The position numbers and the translations under genes are program-made. A model generated the notes under the pieces. That model saw nothing but the letters and a program-made list of their open reading frames with translations, ran no database searches and was not told the DNA's origin. Of a DNA stretch of 64,000 nucleotides, positions 25,101-38,500 are shown one piece after another. Source of the stretch: Echinococcus granulosus (taxonomy: Eukaryota > Platyhelminthes > Cestoda > Cyclophyllidea > Taeniidae); the NCBI RefSeq assembly GCF_000524195.1, contig NW_020170388.1:261273-325272 (forward strand). Reading direction: 5' to 3'. Numbering within the stretch: position 1 is the first letter of the stretch; each line of letters starts with the position of its first letter.

Positions 25101-26990
25101 CCCCTACGTCTTTCCTGATTGCATGGATCAAAGCAGCAAGAAAGAAAGGACACAGAGTTCTGTGAGGCTACTTTCAATTCCACTTCTTAGCAAATATTCT
25201 TTCAACTTGTGATTGGGAAATGAGCTGGACTGGTTGTATAGCATCATCCAGCCTCTAACACTACAAGGTCAGCGAATCCCGCCCTCCTAAGGCATGTCAC
25301 AGATCGGAAGAGATTCTGAATACAACAAATTCGACAAAGAGCACCATTGATGTTGGAATTAGATGGCTTCCCTCCCGCCACCATAAAATTTAAATGACTG
25401 CGGGCTGATTCTAACCCGTGGGTGATTCTTAAAGCATCGTCCACGTTGTGTTGGTCGAAACGGAAGAGCGACAATGGGAGGACTGAAATCTAGGTTGATT
25501 TATCTGTTCACTTAAACACTTAAGTATTTAAACCTTAAAGTTCTTGCCACACCTACATTCTCTCAGCCCTTTTGATATGGCTTATTGTGGCGTCAGGAGT
25601 GACTGTGGGGCTGCGTTCAGTTTATTTGGAAGGTTAAAATCGCATTCTTCGCATACAGTGTAGGCGCTGCTGAGCTGGGCAGACTATAACGCTGATATTC
25701 AAAAAGATTTCAGATCAATTCCTCTCAGTAGTGCCATTTAAAAGCTGTCAGCTTGAGTAAGGGTTGTGACTATCTTGTTTTCTTTATCACTAAAAGCTCA
25801 ATTTCCCTCCAATTAACTTTTATATAAAGCCTTCTTAAATCCATACTCGTTCTCCCAAACCAAAAGGATGAAATTAGGGGAAGCTAAAGTGTAGAGTGAT
25901 GAGGAATTTAGTGTGCATTACCCCCAAGCGGTCTATATTCCAACTGCTATAGGAATGTTGCCTTGGCTTTTCGAAACTTTGAATTGATGGCATTTTTCAA
26001 TGGGACCCAATCAGATCTCTCGAAGCATTCAGATATATCGCCAAGGGCATGCAAGACCCTCTCGACAATAAATCTGGCAACTTTTGTCCTCTTAGATTTC
26101 AAGAGCCCATAATTTTAGCTTGACTACTTGAAAATGTGCATTGATCTTTTTGGATCGCAACGCCAAGTAAGTGCCAGCAACGAGACGGTACTAGCACCGC
26201 CTTTCAACGGTTCCACGTAAGCTCGAGGTTAAACGTGATTGTTTGTACCATTTTTTTGCCCCTAACATCCCATAGACTGGGACGGACGTGGATCACCGGT
26301 GGAGGAGAGGCATTGCCGCGTCATCTCGAGCGCAATGCAATGCATCTACGACTGCAACTTCAACACTCAAATTCAATTACCTAAACGTTGCAAGCTGAAA
26401 CTTCTACTACCATCACCGTTTATGATCCCCCGTACACACTCAAAGGATGATGCAAAATTTCTGCCACAGAAAACCGCTCATTTGAACTGTGAATTTAGAA
26501 GGTGTCGAATACGCAATTGCTTTCTTGTCCTGTGAATCTTTGCCATACACCAGACACCATATCTCGATCACTGAACGGTTGAGTTCGGGTGTAGACAACA
26601 CTTTGTGGATGTTTTAACAAGCCAAACTAGGAGTAGATGGTTTTTTGTCAGAAGAAACAACTGCTAAGCTAAATAAATACAAGCTGACCAGCTCTTATCC
26701 CTTAACCAACAAAAAACTCTCCTTTCTTACTGGAGAAGCTGTCAAAGTGACGCCTATTGCATCATCTTGTCGTGTTGCCTTTCGTCAAAAGTTAATTTGG
26801 GGATTCAACTATGCAATCCTATGGGAAAAAAAGCTGATGTTGCCATTTACTTACCTCTTGTCATCACTGAATCAGGCGATTGTAAACAACAACATCTTTT
26901 CAATTCAATTAAGTTTGTGACTCGAGTTGAGAATGTGGCACTCAATTCCGCCTTGGTGATGCTGTAGGCCATCCAAATCTAAACGGAGGC
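22190..26990. other. Intergenic, no gene supported
   Basis: Long AT-rich stretch. Short frames at 24616-24918 and 25244-25474 (minus) and 26299-26535 and 26645-26920 (plus) show no family features. No RNA gene was recognised. Confidence 0.5.
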
Positions 26991-26999
26991 TTGTAATCC

Positions 27000-27926
27000 T
27001 CTAACAGAAGAGCTGGAAGACTATAGAAGTTCAATTCAAACTAAGTTTGGTAATATTAACTGGTGCAAATAAACGTGCTACAGTGAGAGATAGCAAGTGC
27101 TCCCCCCACCCCGGAGCCCGACCAGACATTGTTGATCCCGATGGCAAGCAGCAGTGGTGTTGCATGCGGCAGAGTGCGGAGTTGGTGAAGTTCTTCGTGA
27201 GCGGACGCTTGGATCCGTAGAAGAATTCAAGCACAGCACAGTGGTGGTGTGCTTAGCGGTGATGAGATACCTGAGAACGGTAAAGGCTGTGAAGACGATC
27301 AATCGCGTGTGACAGCAATAGTGCTCCTTCCATTCCAAACTAACAGTCCAGAAGAATTCCCCCGATCCTGGACGTTTGATTGATGCATAAACTGTCGTAA
27401 AGTACCGAAAGAGACGAATTCTTCTCGAAGGGTCAGCAACTCTGGGTGTGGACCACCATTAGGGAAAGTGAACTCTGCGATGAGTTAAAGGATTATTTCG
27501 ACAAGGTTCATGTCGTTCCATGCAATGAAATGTGGGTGCTTAATCTTACTTCGTTACTAGAATGAAGATCAATTTGGTGGAAGCATGTGGAATTCAACCA
27601 TTTGCGTCCACCGGTAGTGATAGCGGGCGTTTCTTTGGATGAACACTTCCTACCTCGCAATGTCATCAGTAAGCATTGCGTGCATTCACCTCTTGATTGC
27701 TAAGGTCTCATATTTCTCGAGATAAGCTACAAGCCCTTGCTAAGGCTGGAAGACGTCACTACCTTCCGCTCGCAGACCAAACCCCGTTTCAATGTCTAAA
27801 AAGAGTACCTCGGAGTGAATGAGGCTATCTCAGGGGAATTGAATCGTGAGGAAGCTCTCCGAGTAACTAGTTCATCGCCATGACGGTTGTACGCGCAAAT
27901 ATAGAGGACTGCGTTAAAAAAAAAAA
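27000..27926 (+). other. Coding-like decayed patch ending in poly(A)
   Basis: This patch is GC-richer than its surroundings. A plus-strand frame at 27401-27565 has protein-like composition (for example DELKDYFDKVHVVPCNEMW) and is followed by more fragments in shifting frames up to a run of 11 A at 27916-27926. Decayed frames plus a terminal A run on the same strand suggest a retrocopy or non-LTR element remnant. I do not recognise the parent, and no target-site duplication was found. It could be chance. Confidence 0.25.
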
Positions 27927-27962
27927 CTAAAAACAGTTTCAAAGCCTAAAAGTTTGTCTCTT

Positions 27963-27968
27963 TTTATT
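27963..27968 (-). terminator. AATAAA polyadenylation signal, distal ankyrin transcript
   Basis: TTTATT on plus is AATAAA on minus. It lies about 865 bases beyond the last ankyrin stop (28832). I saw no closer canonical signal, so the most distal 3' UTR would be about 0.9 kb. A weaker ATTAAA lies near 28058. Confidence 0.5.
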
Positions 27969-28140
27969 CATCTGAGTGAAATTCTTGGTCTGATTCGGAC
28001 AAAGCTTGCAGCCAACTCTCAAGAGAATAGAGACTTTATGGAAAAATGATAAATAGTTTAATTTGTATTAATAACGAAACCATCAGAAATAACATGAGCT
28101 CAGACACACGCATAAACAAGCTGGAAACCAACTAAGTATA

Positions 28141-28470
28141 GGGAGGGAGAGAGTGTGCAAGGAAAGGAGAAGGAGGGGCGGGAAAAAGGGAGAGGGGGGA
28201 AGAGGTAAAGCTTGTTAGTTTAAGGCATTGAAACAATTGTTGCACAGATATTCGTAGCGACGTAGCAGGAATGCAAATTCGAAACACAAGCACACACACA
28301 CATAGAGAGAGAGAGATATGCGGCGGCTACAGCAGCAGTAGAAACTACAATAAAGTCTAAGGATAACGAAAGGTGAAAAGGGGGAGGAAAGAAAGAGAAA
28401 AAGAGGATTCGAAAAAGAGAGATTCTAAGAGCAACACGACCACCCTCCTCAAAGCACACCACCAAAATGC
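28141..28470. repeat. Purine-rich and CA/GA low-complexity tracts in the ankyrin 3' UTR
   Basis: A plus-strand G/A tract (28141-28206), a short CA run into a GA run (28289-28316) and a further GA-rich block (28376-28425) lie in the presumed 3' UTR of the distal ankyrin terminal exon. In the transcript these would be pyrimidine and UG/UC tracts, which could bind polypyrimidine-tract proteins. That role is only a guess. Confidence 0.6.
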
Positions 28471-28831
28471 TTCACAAGTCGCGGCTGCAAACTCAGTGTC
28501 GTTGTGTGTCTAAAAAGGTGAAAAAAAAAAAACAAATAAAGACATTGGAGTCACTGCACCTATTCTTAGTGTGTTGAGTTAATCCGAAATCTGCAGTGCT
28601 GAATTGTTAGTGCAAAGCTGGGAGGTGCGTTAGTGTGTGCGTACGCGATACCCCCTCCAGCCACCCAAACAACAAACTAACCATCCACTCACAGTCCATT
28701 CAACTACTACGGTTGACATTGAATTAGGAAAGGGGGGCAGCAGCATTAGTCGAGGTTAGGCGGCCAGACAGAGTTGGTTTTCAACACACATGAAGAAGGA
28801 AGAGACAGAGTGGCAAAAGGAGGACGGAAAG

Positions 28832-29574
28832 TTAGGTCGAGCCACCCATACCAGCTCCAGGATGTGCCAAAGATGCAAACGAGGGCGCCATTTCAAAGGA
28901 CGAGGACAGCATCGAAGTGGAATCCGTCCCCATGAGAATTGAGGGACCCAGGGACCGAGACAAACTCGTCGTCTCACCCTCCCCCTCCTCCACATTTCGC
29001 ATGCCTTCCACCACCGATTCCACTAAAGAGCGGTCATCTCCCTGTCCCTCCATCAGCTGCTTCTCCAGGTCATCTGTCAAGCTCTCTTGCTCCTCCAGAC
29101 GAAGAAACTCATTAAGTGAGGAGGAACCCAAACTTGAGGGGCCAGTAAAACCCCCCTTCATCTGGTTTTCCACTAGTTGATCGAAAGGATTGTTTTCAAG
29201 CGAAGAGCGGAGAGAATTCGGTGGTAGAGGCGTCAGCTGTGCCGATGAGATGTCGCGAATTCTACGCCCAGTAGAACGTGGAATGCTACCGTTTGAACTT
29301 CCAATGGGTCCAGTAGCTACCGTACTAGCAAAGGACGATCGGAGGGAGAACTCGGAGGCCTCGGGGATGGGTGTGAGGGGCAAGTTGTTGGTGGTGAAGG
29401 AAAAAGAGAGAGGGAGGGAGGAGGAGACGAGATAGGATTCGATGTAGGAGTCTACCACAGGCGACTCGACTAGCGGGTTGGCTACATACAGCGGAATGCT
29501 TTGCAGTTGGGAGTCCTCTGGTGATGAAGCAGCCGGAATGGGACTATGACTCGATTGCCGCGGTCTCAGGGGCA
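28832..29574 (-). CDS. ANK: Ankyrin alternative last exon 3
   Basis: A CACAAACAG acceptor at 29574 opens 743 bases in phase 1, about 246 codons ending MGGST with a stop at 28832. The text is Ser/Pro/Leu-rich and disordered-looking (VPLRPRQSSHSPIP), with an acidic helix-like stretch (LTDDLEKQLMEGQGDDRSL). No domain is recognised. The 3' UTR that follows is about 0.9 kb and carries low-complexity tracts. This is the best-supported terminal exon, since the only canonical poly(A) signal downstream of the three stops lies behind it. Confidence 0.66.
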
Positions 29575-32500
29575 CTGTTTGTGATAAAACAACACACACT
29601 GCTATTATCCGCCTTCCCTCCCCTCGGCGTCGCTCTCCTCAGCTACCCACAAAAACAGACTAACTGCTACTGTTATTACTAATACTACTAACAACGTTAA
29701 TAGTGGTCTACGCGTACAGCAAGCAACCGAGAAAACAGAACGAGTCGTCAGGAGGTAGACCTGAAAAGGGGAGATAGATAGAGGGCTAGACACACCAGCA
29801 AACGCGTACATGCACACAGCAACAGAACACAGCTAAGTCGCTTCGATAAGAGATGGTGCAGATCAGCAGGCATCATCAACAGTAGTGCACGAATGGAGGA
29901 GGGATTAGAGAATTGTTTGGTTAGTCCGCAGTCACGTCACTCCATTGGTGAGGTGCTCTCACCCATACTGGCGAGGGTCGAAGTGCTTCCACTGCGCAAC
30001 GAGGTCGTTCTCCTTGGTGGTTCGGGTGGTGACTGTTCCACCTCCTCCTTCTTCTCGTGTCTTCTCGAACTGGCAGCAGAGCGTCGCAGTCGAAAGTGAC
30101 CATCCAGAAAGGCCTGTTGTCGCGACTCCGTGGTAACGCGACACTTTCCAGGTCCGATGAGGGGGCCTTGACCAAGGCTAGTAGTGGCATGGAGGGGTAC
30201 GGGCACTATCATCTTTGTGTCCTGTTTCACTCGCGGTGTGTTTGAATCGTCAATTGTCTGACGGACCAGCACAAACTCTCCCGAAATGATGGAATCAGTC
30301 GGAGCGGTGGGGAGGATAGTATAATCCTCCTGAGTTGTAAAGTCGGCACGAAATGTCTCTGTGGACTCGGCTGGGGAGATGTCCATCTCGGTGAGGTGTG
30401 GGGGAACGTACGGAGGCAATGGACGGTCGAGGGACTTCTCCAAAATCGTGCGGGTGATAGAAAGGTGAGTAGATGAAGACAATGACGGCGAGGCAGCAGA
30501 TCCAAGTTGAACGGGTGAATGATGGTGTTGAAAATGGCTGTAAGTACGTTCGGGAGGTGTGGGAGGACCAATGAAATCGGATTCCTGTGGTGGCAGGTAC
30601 TGAGGTGACTTGGCTTCTGTGTACATTGTGTTCGAGGAATCGAGAGAGCCGCCAAAACCTCCAAATAATTCACACAAAAGGTGGAGCGTTGGGCTCGGGT
30701 TCACTCAGTCAGTCAATCCAGCACGCCAATACACACGCAAGCAGTCACATGAACAGACACGCTTTAGCCTGACCGCTTGTTCAGTTGTCATTTGCATGTC
30801 GCCTTAGTAAACAAATTGGTCTTTGATCACAGCAGACGAGAACTTCATGAAACTCAGTCGCTAAAAATAACTGCCTTTAAATAATACAACCTAATCCAAA
30901 CAAACATTGACTTTGATTATTAAAAACCTTAAATAGCCTAAAATTAAAAAATTTTGGGGAGAAAATAAAATGAAATTGTCCCAGAAATCCAAAGAACTAA
31001 TGAAAGAACCGCCAGCAAAAATGACGTTTTCAAGGTCAAGGACGAACCGAGGTTTGAAGAATCCGGGGCAAAAGCTTAAGGAAGATCTGCCCTTCTCAAA
31101 CCGTCAAACCAATTCTCTCACCAACAACTTGGGAGACTCGCAAGGAGAGATTTTGAAATGAAAGAAGACAAGAACATTTGATGTTTCAAATAATAGTAAA
31201 GATGACAGCTGCCAGATGACATGAAGTGGAAATCCACGACTGGTACTCCATTAAGGATGAGCTAGTGAAAAAGGGGTATGAAGGAATGGATGAGATACTG
31301 GCGGTTTCACCGCAACAATAAACAGCAGAACGCGGTTGTCACTAAATAAAAATCCAAAAAAAAAAATTTGACTGAAAAAATCATTGCAAAAACGCGATTC
31401 AAGAGGGCAGGCGTGAAATAGGGCTCTCCCCCCTTCGAGACTTCGAGAACTCCGTTATGCGAATGAAAACCACGCGGTTAAGTCCAAAACCGTAGAGGAA
31501 AAATAAAACGAAAACAAAGGAGCGTCAAGAAGAAAAAGAAGATCAAAGTACGCTAGACTACCGTCATAACCCAATCGTCAGTGTGTTTACTTGATCAGAG
31601 ATAGGTAGCCAAAGAAAACGAAATAGAAACGAAAAGAAGCAAAGAAAAGGAGACGGAAAGAGAAGAACGAGACAAGATACTCAGTCCAACTGTTGGGGTT
31701 TGCCCCAGGTATCTTCGCGTTCACCTAGCCTCTCAACTACAGTGGGCACAATCAGAGGAATGTCAAAGTCAGGCGAGGGGGGCGGCGACTGTGCCCTGCC
31801 CCATGTGGCCTCGGACACACCGCACATCGGTACCGCCACGGGTTGGATGATGACATCACCTTGCGCCTCTACTGACTCCATCGCCACCGCCTGCTCCACC
31901 TCCGCCTCCACCTTTGCTTCAAGGTCACCATTGGTCGAGGACTCCTTGGCGTCTCCAGGAGCTATCCAGAGGGATTTACCATCCTCAGAAGCCATCTCGG
32001 GAGTCCGTTCGAGCGTCGGTTGGGTTAACCCCGATATAGTTAACTCCGCATGCACCGATGGTTTTCGTGCATTCTCTAAAAGAACCAGGAGGGAAATTCG
32101 TTCATTAAATGGTAATTAATTACAAGCAATGCAAAATGAAGTGGTGGACATGATTTTTTGGAAAGATGTATGCGAGACTGAGTCCCTTATATGCGAAAAA
32201 TGCAAATGACGCTCAAGTGCTATTAATTCTAGAGAGATTGGCCGGGGAACCATAATAAGAACCAATGTAGGATTGATGATAAAAAGATGTTAGAAAATCG
32301 GGAAATGGGCTTCTGATTTAGCCTCTGAACAAGATCAACTAAGACGGGTACGGCCACGAAGAGACAGACCCATAAGAGGCATGCAAAAACCAAATTTGGT
32401 ATCTACTGGTTTCAAAATCTGAGTTTATTTGTGGCTTTTTGGATAAAATTAGGCTCTCAATAGTCCGAAAATGGAATTCGGCTGCTTCGATTGGAAGGCC

Positions 32501-35500
32501 GCTACTTATTTGTAGTAGTAGCATTTTCCCAAAACACATTTTAATTCATGCGAGGAATACAGGCTTTGACTAATGAAAAACTGACAAATCAAAAATTCCT
32601 TCTTCAAATCACTTCATTAATTGCATTACTTAGAGTTAGGAATATACCAATATGGATAAAATATTCGTTAAACTGTGTTAAGCGATGCAGCCACTAGGTT
32701 TCCGGACACTGTCGTTTCCTGCGGTTAGTTTTTCGGCCAAAAATTGGAGAGTAGGTTAGCTATCAGCATGTTATTCTTAGCACGCACACACTCCCACATT
32801 AATACTCCGACAGATTGTATATCTTAACCTCAGTCTAGAAATCAAGGTGTCTCATTTTAAGCAAAAGGATAGCTTATGGACACAACTAACTGCGGGACAT
32901 TCATCAATCACTCAGTCGTTCTATCACCGCAGTGAGTTTAAACTATACCTAACCAGTCACGAGTCGTAACCGGATTTAAAATCGCCCTGAGTAATGTGAA
33001 GACAAAACTGTTTTAAGATTCTCAAAGATCAGTTTCATATGGTAGTTATTCTACTGAAATCACCCAAAGAACTCTCAGCCTACCCTTATCAACCAATGGA
33101 AACTAGCACTCGAAATAAAAAAATTAAACTAACAAAAAACACTGATCAGAGGTGCTTGTCTGTAAAAATGGACACGAAAAATCCTACTTAGCCAGCCATT
33201 CCAATCATGGCATGCATAAAGCTACACCGATCAAGATATTTCTCGGTCTCCTGAGGTTTTCCTTTAAGCCAAAAAACAAATGCGCGAAATATCTCAGTAA
33301 GGAAGAGCGAGTAAGTGCGGAGTAGTTAGGGGGAAAAAAGCAAATGAAAAATTACCTCCTTTTAGGGAGCAGACGCGTGTACACGTGAGAGCGTGGAAAG
33401 GGAGGAGGAGCGGTGCTTGATGCAGCTCATAAGGATGATGATGATGAGGAGGAGGAGGTGAAGGCGAAGAGGGATAGGCAAGGCGGGACAGGCGGTGGCA
33501 ACATTAGCTGTCTCTCACTCTCACTCGAGTGCATGTGGATGTACGCTAGTGCACATGCGTTACTGCAATTCAGGCGGTGAAATGGAGCAGAGGACAACGG
33601 CAAGAGCAAGAACACAACATTCCCCACTCTACTGCTATTAAGAGATGACAAAATAAGACAAACATCTAGAGTAGATTTATGGTTGCAGTCTTACCATCCG
33701 TAGGTGTGCTGATCAAGGTGCTACCTAAAATAGAAAAGATGGATTTTAAGTAGGTAACTATGTGCTACTCACCCGTTCCACCATATCAAAATACATTCCC
33801 CCCTATGATCTCCCTGACTTTTTAAACACCTTTATATCCTTCTACCTCCACATTCAGGTGTCACAACTTTACAGTAATCGTTTTTAGGGGCTTTCAGCAC
33901 GCTCATAGGCCCCCATTTCTTGTGTTTAAATCGAACAAAGAACACTTGAGTTCGGCACAACTGAGCGCAAATGACTTCTGTAGGTCTGTTTCAAAATCGC
34001 AGTCCTTCACTTCACCTTCAAACGACAGTTATACTAGAAGGATTTAAGGTTCTTCAAGGATACGGCTACACACCAAGGAGGATCTATCTGAAGTTTCATG
34101 AGCACCAGAAATTCGTCCAATGTCTAGAGGAGTAGCGATAACACACCTTCGACTCCGACCACGGCAGTGGTGGAAGCAGTATCAACATCGATATCGAACG
34201 GCTCGTTGCGAGGTGCGGCATCAAGAGTGGACGTAGTATCCTCCTGCTGTCGCATCTCTTCCAGCAAAAAGGCGGGGACTGCAGATTCCAACTGTACATT
34301 TCGTTTCACTGCCACAGCCACGACTTCCTTTTCACTGACACCTATGATAAAAAATGGACACAAAATCTTGGAAATAGTGATGTATTTTTCTTTACTTACA
34401 TGGAACCAATTTCCAAGTGGAATTGGTTAGGCTGAAGAAGGACAGGCCAATAACTTCAAAGAGCTGGCTGTATTTATTTTGAATCCCAGTAAACATAAAG
34501 TACAGGTAAATCAAATCACATCTATTTAATTTGAGAAACAACAGTCCCTGTGAAGTTCAAAAGTGATAAAAATCTTTCCTGACAGGAATAGGACATTTTA
34601 AAATCAGAAAGATGAAGCAAATAAATTGGGTAAAATAAACTTCAACTTAAAAAAATACCTAATTTGAAACATAACATGCTTGATTATGTTCAGGCATCTT
34701 TGGTCAAACTTGTCGATGATGGACGAAGAATGTACAACAAGATCAGAATTACATCTTCATCTGAAACGACTCCTTCAATTTTCAACCATGATAAAAAGAG
34801 CCAAAACTCGGTTTCGTGATTTCATTTTCCTCCTCATACTATCAAAATATTATAACGAAGTCGCTTCCAGTTAACAACTCAGATTTTCGAAAAAGTTAGC
34901 TTTCCTCGCATTCAGTATCAAAGGAGGGTCAGAAAAAGGATCGTGGCACTCACCATCAGTGTCACCAGTATCGGCAGGACCCGCTGCGCTAGGCAACTCA
35001 AAGCTGTCTTCGTTCAGTTGGACGGCCAGAGCCTCTAGGGCGGCCTTCCTCTCCTCACTGCTGGTCTCTTTATGCTGTGGTGAAGCTTCTGTAGGTGGTG
35101 AAATGGCCATCTCTAGCACTCCATCATCAACAATTGCCGGTTCAATGACACCTTGATGCGGTTTTGCTTCCACCTCCACCTTCTCTGTAATCATCTCCTT
35201 TGCCTTTTCACCCTCCACTTGCCCGACAGTCGGCGCTTTGTCTGCAGCTTCCAGACTACGCAGAGCGTGCGAGAGCTCAGGGTCGGTTTGTACGAGGCTG
35301 ATATTCTGCATACTCTGGCGCAGCACGTCTTCACGACCGGCCTGCTTCAGTGCGTGTGCTAGTGCCGTTCCTAAAAAGAGGGGAAGAGGTCAGCTTACTG
35401 ATAAGGGGTCAGTAACAATCTCGTACTAACACCACTACTAAGAGCCATGAATTTTAACTGTTAGATAAGAGATAAGACTAAGAAGTGGCTGAAATTTGCC

Positions 35501-38500
35501 ACAAAAGAACGTGACAATAGAAGCATTTTGTTTGAATTAAATGGTTATGTGACCTCCTTCTGGATGTTGACTCGCTTATCCATTTGCCTCGATAGCGTTC
35601 TCCCGGAAGAAACTCAACCTGTCGATCCTCAACTTAAAGCATTAAGCAGATGTGATTGTGAAATGGATACCCGAGATCAGAATACGCATTCATTATTGTC
35701 GCATGTAAACAATAATGGGGTGGAAGTAAACGAGCGATTTGCAGCCTTGACACGCCATCAAGCAGATGGGTAATGAAGTTGGGTTTTTCAATACACCAGC
35801 TTATCAGAGCTAAAATAGTCAACTAGGCTTACCAAAACACTGGCGCCAAACGTCACACTACCCCCTTGACGGATTTGTGGGACAACCACAGGAACAATTT
35901 CCATTCTCCAAACACACTCGATTTCCAGATATAGCCTACAAGAGGTGTCTCCTTGAACCTACCAATCCGATAGGTGCCAGTGTCACCTCTAAAATGTCCC
36001 TGCGCAGTGTGCATCTACTGAAGCGGCGCTTAACGGGTGTGCGTACGCAAGTGTTACTGTTTCCACAAAACCAGAGCCGGTGGCGATAAAATTTCACGAC
36101 TAAAATTGACGATGACTTCTCCATCCCTGTACGAGCCATCCCTCTCCTCAAAGCGGAATGGGGGATTTTTCTCTTCTTGAAAAGTAAGCTATTCGTGTTC
36201 TCGGGAGCTCAAATTTCGCCAACATGGCGCATGAAGCCACTGACACTTGTCATGAGTTGGTGAGCGGATGGAGAGGTAAACATATTTGACCGGGATGTTT
36301 CACGTGAGACAAAAAAAACTAATTGGAAAGGTGTGCTAACTTACAGGACATTCCTTGCGTCACCTACGAAATGGTCCGCTTGCGAACCACATTTTTCACA
36401 GTTTATCTGATTGTGAGGACTTAGAAAAAGAAATTACGATACCGGTGTGTGAGGAAAAACAATGGCTGTATGCACAAAGGATCGCTTCCCGTCTTAAAAT
36501 TGAGTCAAATTCCCCAAAAGGGACTCCTTTACAAGGGACGGGCGGTTCTGACAGTGACCCTTTAAGAAAAAGTACCAGAGTGTCTGCCGCTTTAATTCAC
36601 ATCCTTTATTAAATTTTTTTCAACTGCATTAGTATCGTTAACACTGCTTTTGCTTCACTAAAGTCTCCTTCTCCTACCACTGCAATTTCTCCCCTATTTT
36701 CCACTCTTATGCCAGAGGAGTCACTGTCAGTAACACTCGGTGACCACACAACTTGTTCTCTGCACGTATACTGAATTACTTCTGTACCTTCTCACGCCTG
36801 TCAACCTGCTTGTCGAGATGGTGTGATGTGCCAACTCCTTCCCTTGCCTTTTCTCGTGCACATTTCTCCCTAGGTTTGGTTCACACTTAGAGGCAATACC
36901 ACAAAATGCCCTCGCTGTTACTTCTAGTTTCCAATTCTCCAAGCTCTCACGCACTCATGCACCCACATTCCAATTTCCCATTCTACAAGAGGGCCTGTAC
37001 TCGTTAAATCCACAATTGCATTGAAGTCAAAAGCACTAGCGTGCTTCCCCAATAGAAGTTGCTAAAGGTAGCAGTAATCCTGTGTTTAATTTGTCACAAC
37101 ATGCAGTCCTGGTAGCCGGTGCTAGCCAAGACCTTAAAGTATGCTGGTATCTGTCGAAATAGCCGCCATGGTGAAAACCTTTAGTCCAACTTGTTCACGC
37201 CTTATGTGGTAGATGGGCATTTGACGCTTTCAATACCAGGACTTTGTCTCAGGGAGAAATAAACCAAAATAGCCGCGTAGATGCTTTGTTGTTTTAGCGT
37301 AACGGTAAGTATTCAATTGCCTTTTGCCAACCTAATTAACTCCTTTTTTAACCTACGAGATCAGATAAGAAAATCAGGACATATTGTAAATTTGTTATTT
37401 TAAAACCACAAAGATGGATGGATTCGAAATAGGGTTTATTTAGTTATCCAAATGGAAAGTCTATAGAACAAAGTGAGCTGTTTCCAGTAAAACTAACAAA
37501 GAGGGATGTTTAAAAGCGTTGGTATTATCTTGCCAATTACCATTATCCAGCTATTTTTTCCCATCTAAATGGATCCATTAGGCATATAAAATGCACTTGT
37601 GCAAATCATGGCTTATCAAATGATCTCAACCAACTCTAATAGGCATGATTTAAGGACTAAGGGGGCTGGCAGAATCCCACGAATTCGGTCTACTTCCATA
37701 GCATTGAGGCCAATTCACAATCAATTCCTACCCGTAGCCTGAGGTCCAGCTCTCTCCTGCCAAAGAGTTAGACACGTCAGGGCCATTTTATAGTCACTGT
37801 CTACCCCATTGGCCCGAATGTCGCTGACATCCTGCGCCGAGAGGCCCAAATACGGCGCGAGGTAGACCCAATCTGCGCCCAAGTTAACGGCAACCTTCTT
37901 CACATCCAAATCCGACCGCGCTATCGACTCCACCATCCCTAGAGTGTGCACAGAGGGAGGGTTAGTGAGGGTACTTGATATACTTGGATATTAATACCGA
38001 GGGGATGGCGCGTTAGTAATTATTAACGAGCATAAGGTTACTTACGACATTTGCCATAGCGATGGCCAACAGAACCACAATCTAAAGTTGGCAGTCAACA
38101 GTAGCAAGAAGTGCTTGAAAATAAGAGTGGCAAATGGGCAAGGGGTGAGCTCACCTTCATCCGAAGAGCTGTGTTTGACGTTGCTATTGAAAAAATTCCC
38201 CAAAGAGGCTGCAGTTGCACCTGTACCAGTGGCTGCTGTAGCAGTGCCCTTCTGTGAGGAGTGTCGCCTAGCTGATACCTCCGTCTCAGAAATAGAACTT
38301 GCCACCATGCGCGGAAGCAGGAGATCAAGAACGCAAAGAGGATTCACGGAAACACCACTGGAAGGGAGCGAAACAGTAAAATTAAATGCTCGAGAAAGTG
38401 AAGAGGAGGTTATAATGATAAGGCCACGCACCCAGGCTGCCTCTGTTGTGGCATGAAGGCCAAATGGCCAGCAGGAGGAGAGTTTAGATCTTTGATGCGT

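Noticed and set aside
29190..30245. Several plus-strand and extra minus-strand frames around 29-30.2 kb
   Set aside because: Shadows of the two long ankyrin terminal exons in other frames.
31700..32119. 139-codon plus-strand frame, Ser/Thr-rich
   Set aside because: Antisense to the ankyrin exon at 31681-32075, which has an acceptor in matching phase.
36058..36178. Minus-strand frame reading PPFRFEERDGSYRDGEVIVN with an AAG acceptor in the right phase and a GTAACA donor, in the death-domain intron
   Set aside because: Its phase-2 end does not fit the next ankyrin exon (35370), while the exons on either side join directly in phase 1 and complete the death domain.
38088..38456. 122-codon plus-strand frame
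   Set aside because: Antisense shadow of the ankyrin exon at 38155-38357 and the UPA exon end.
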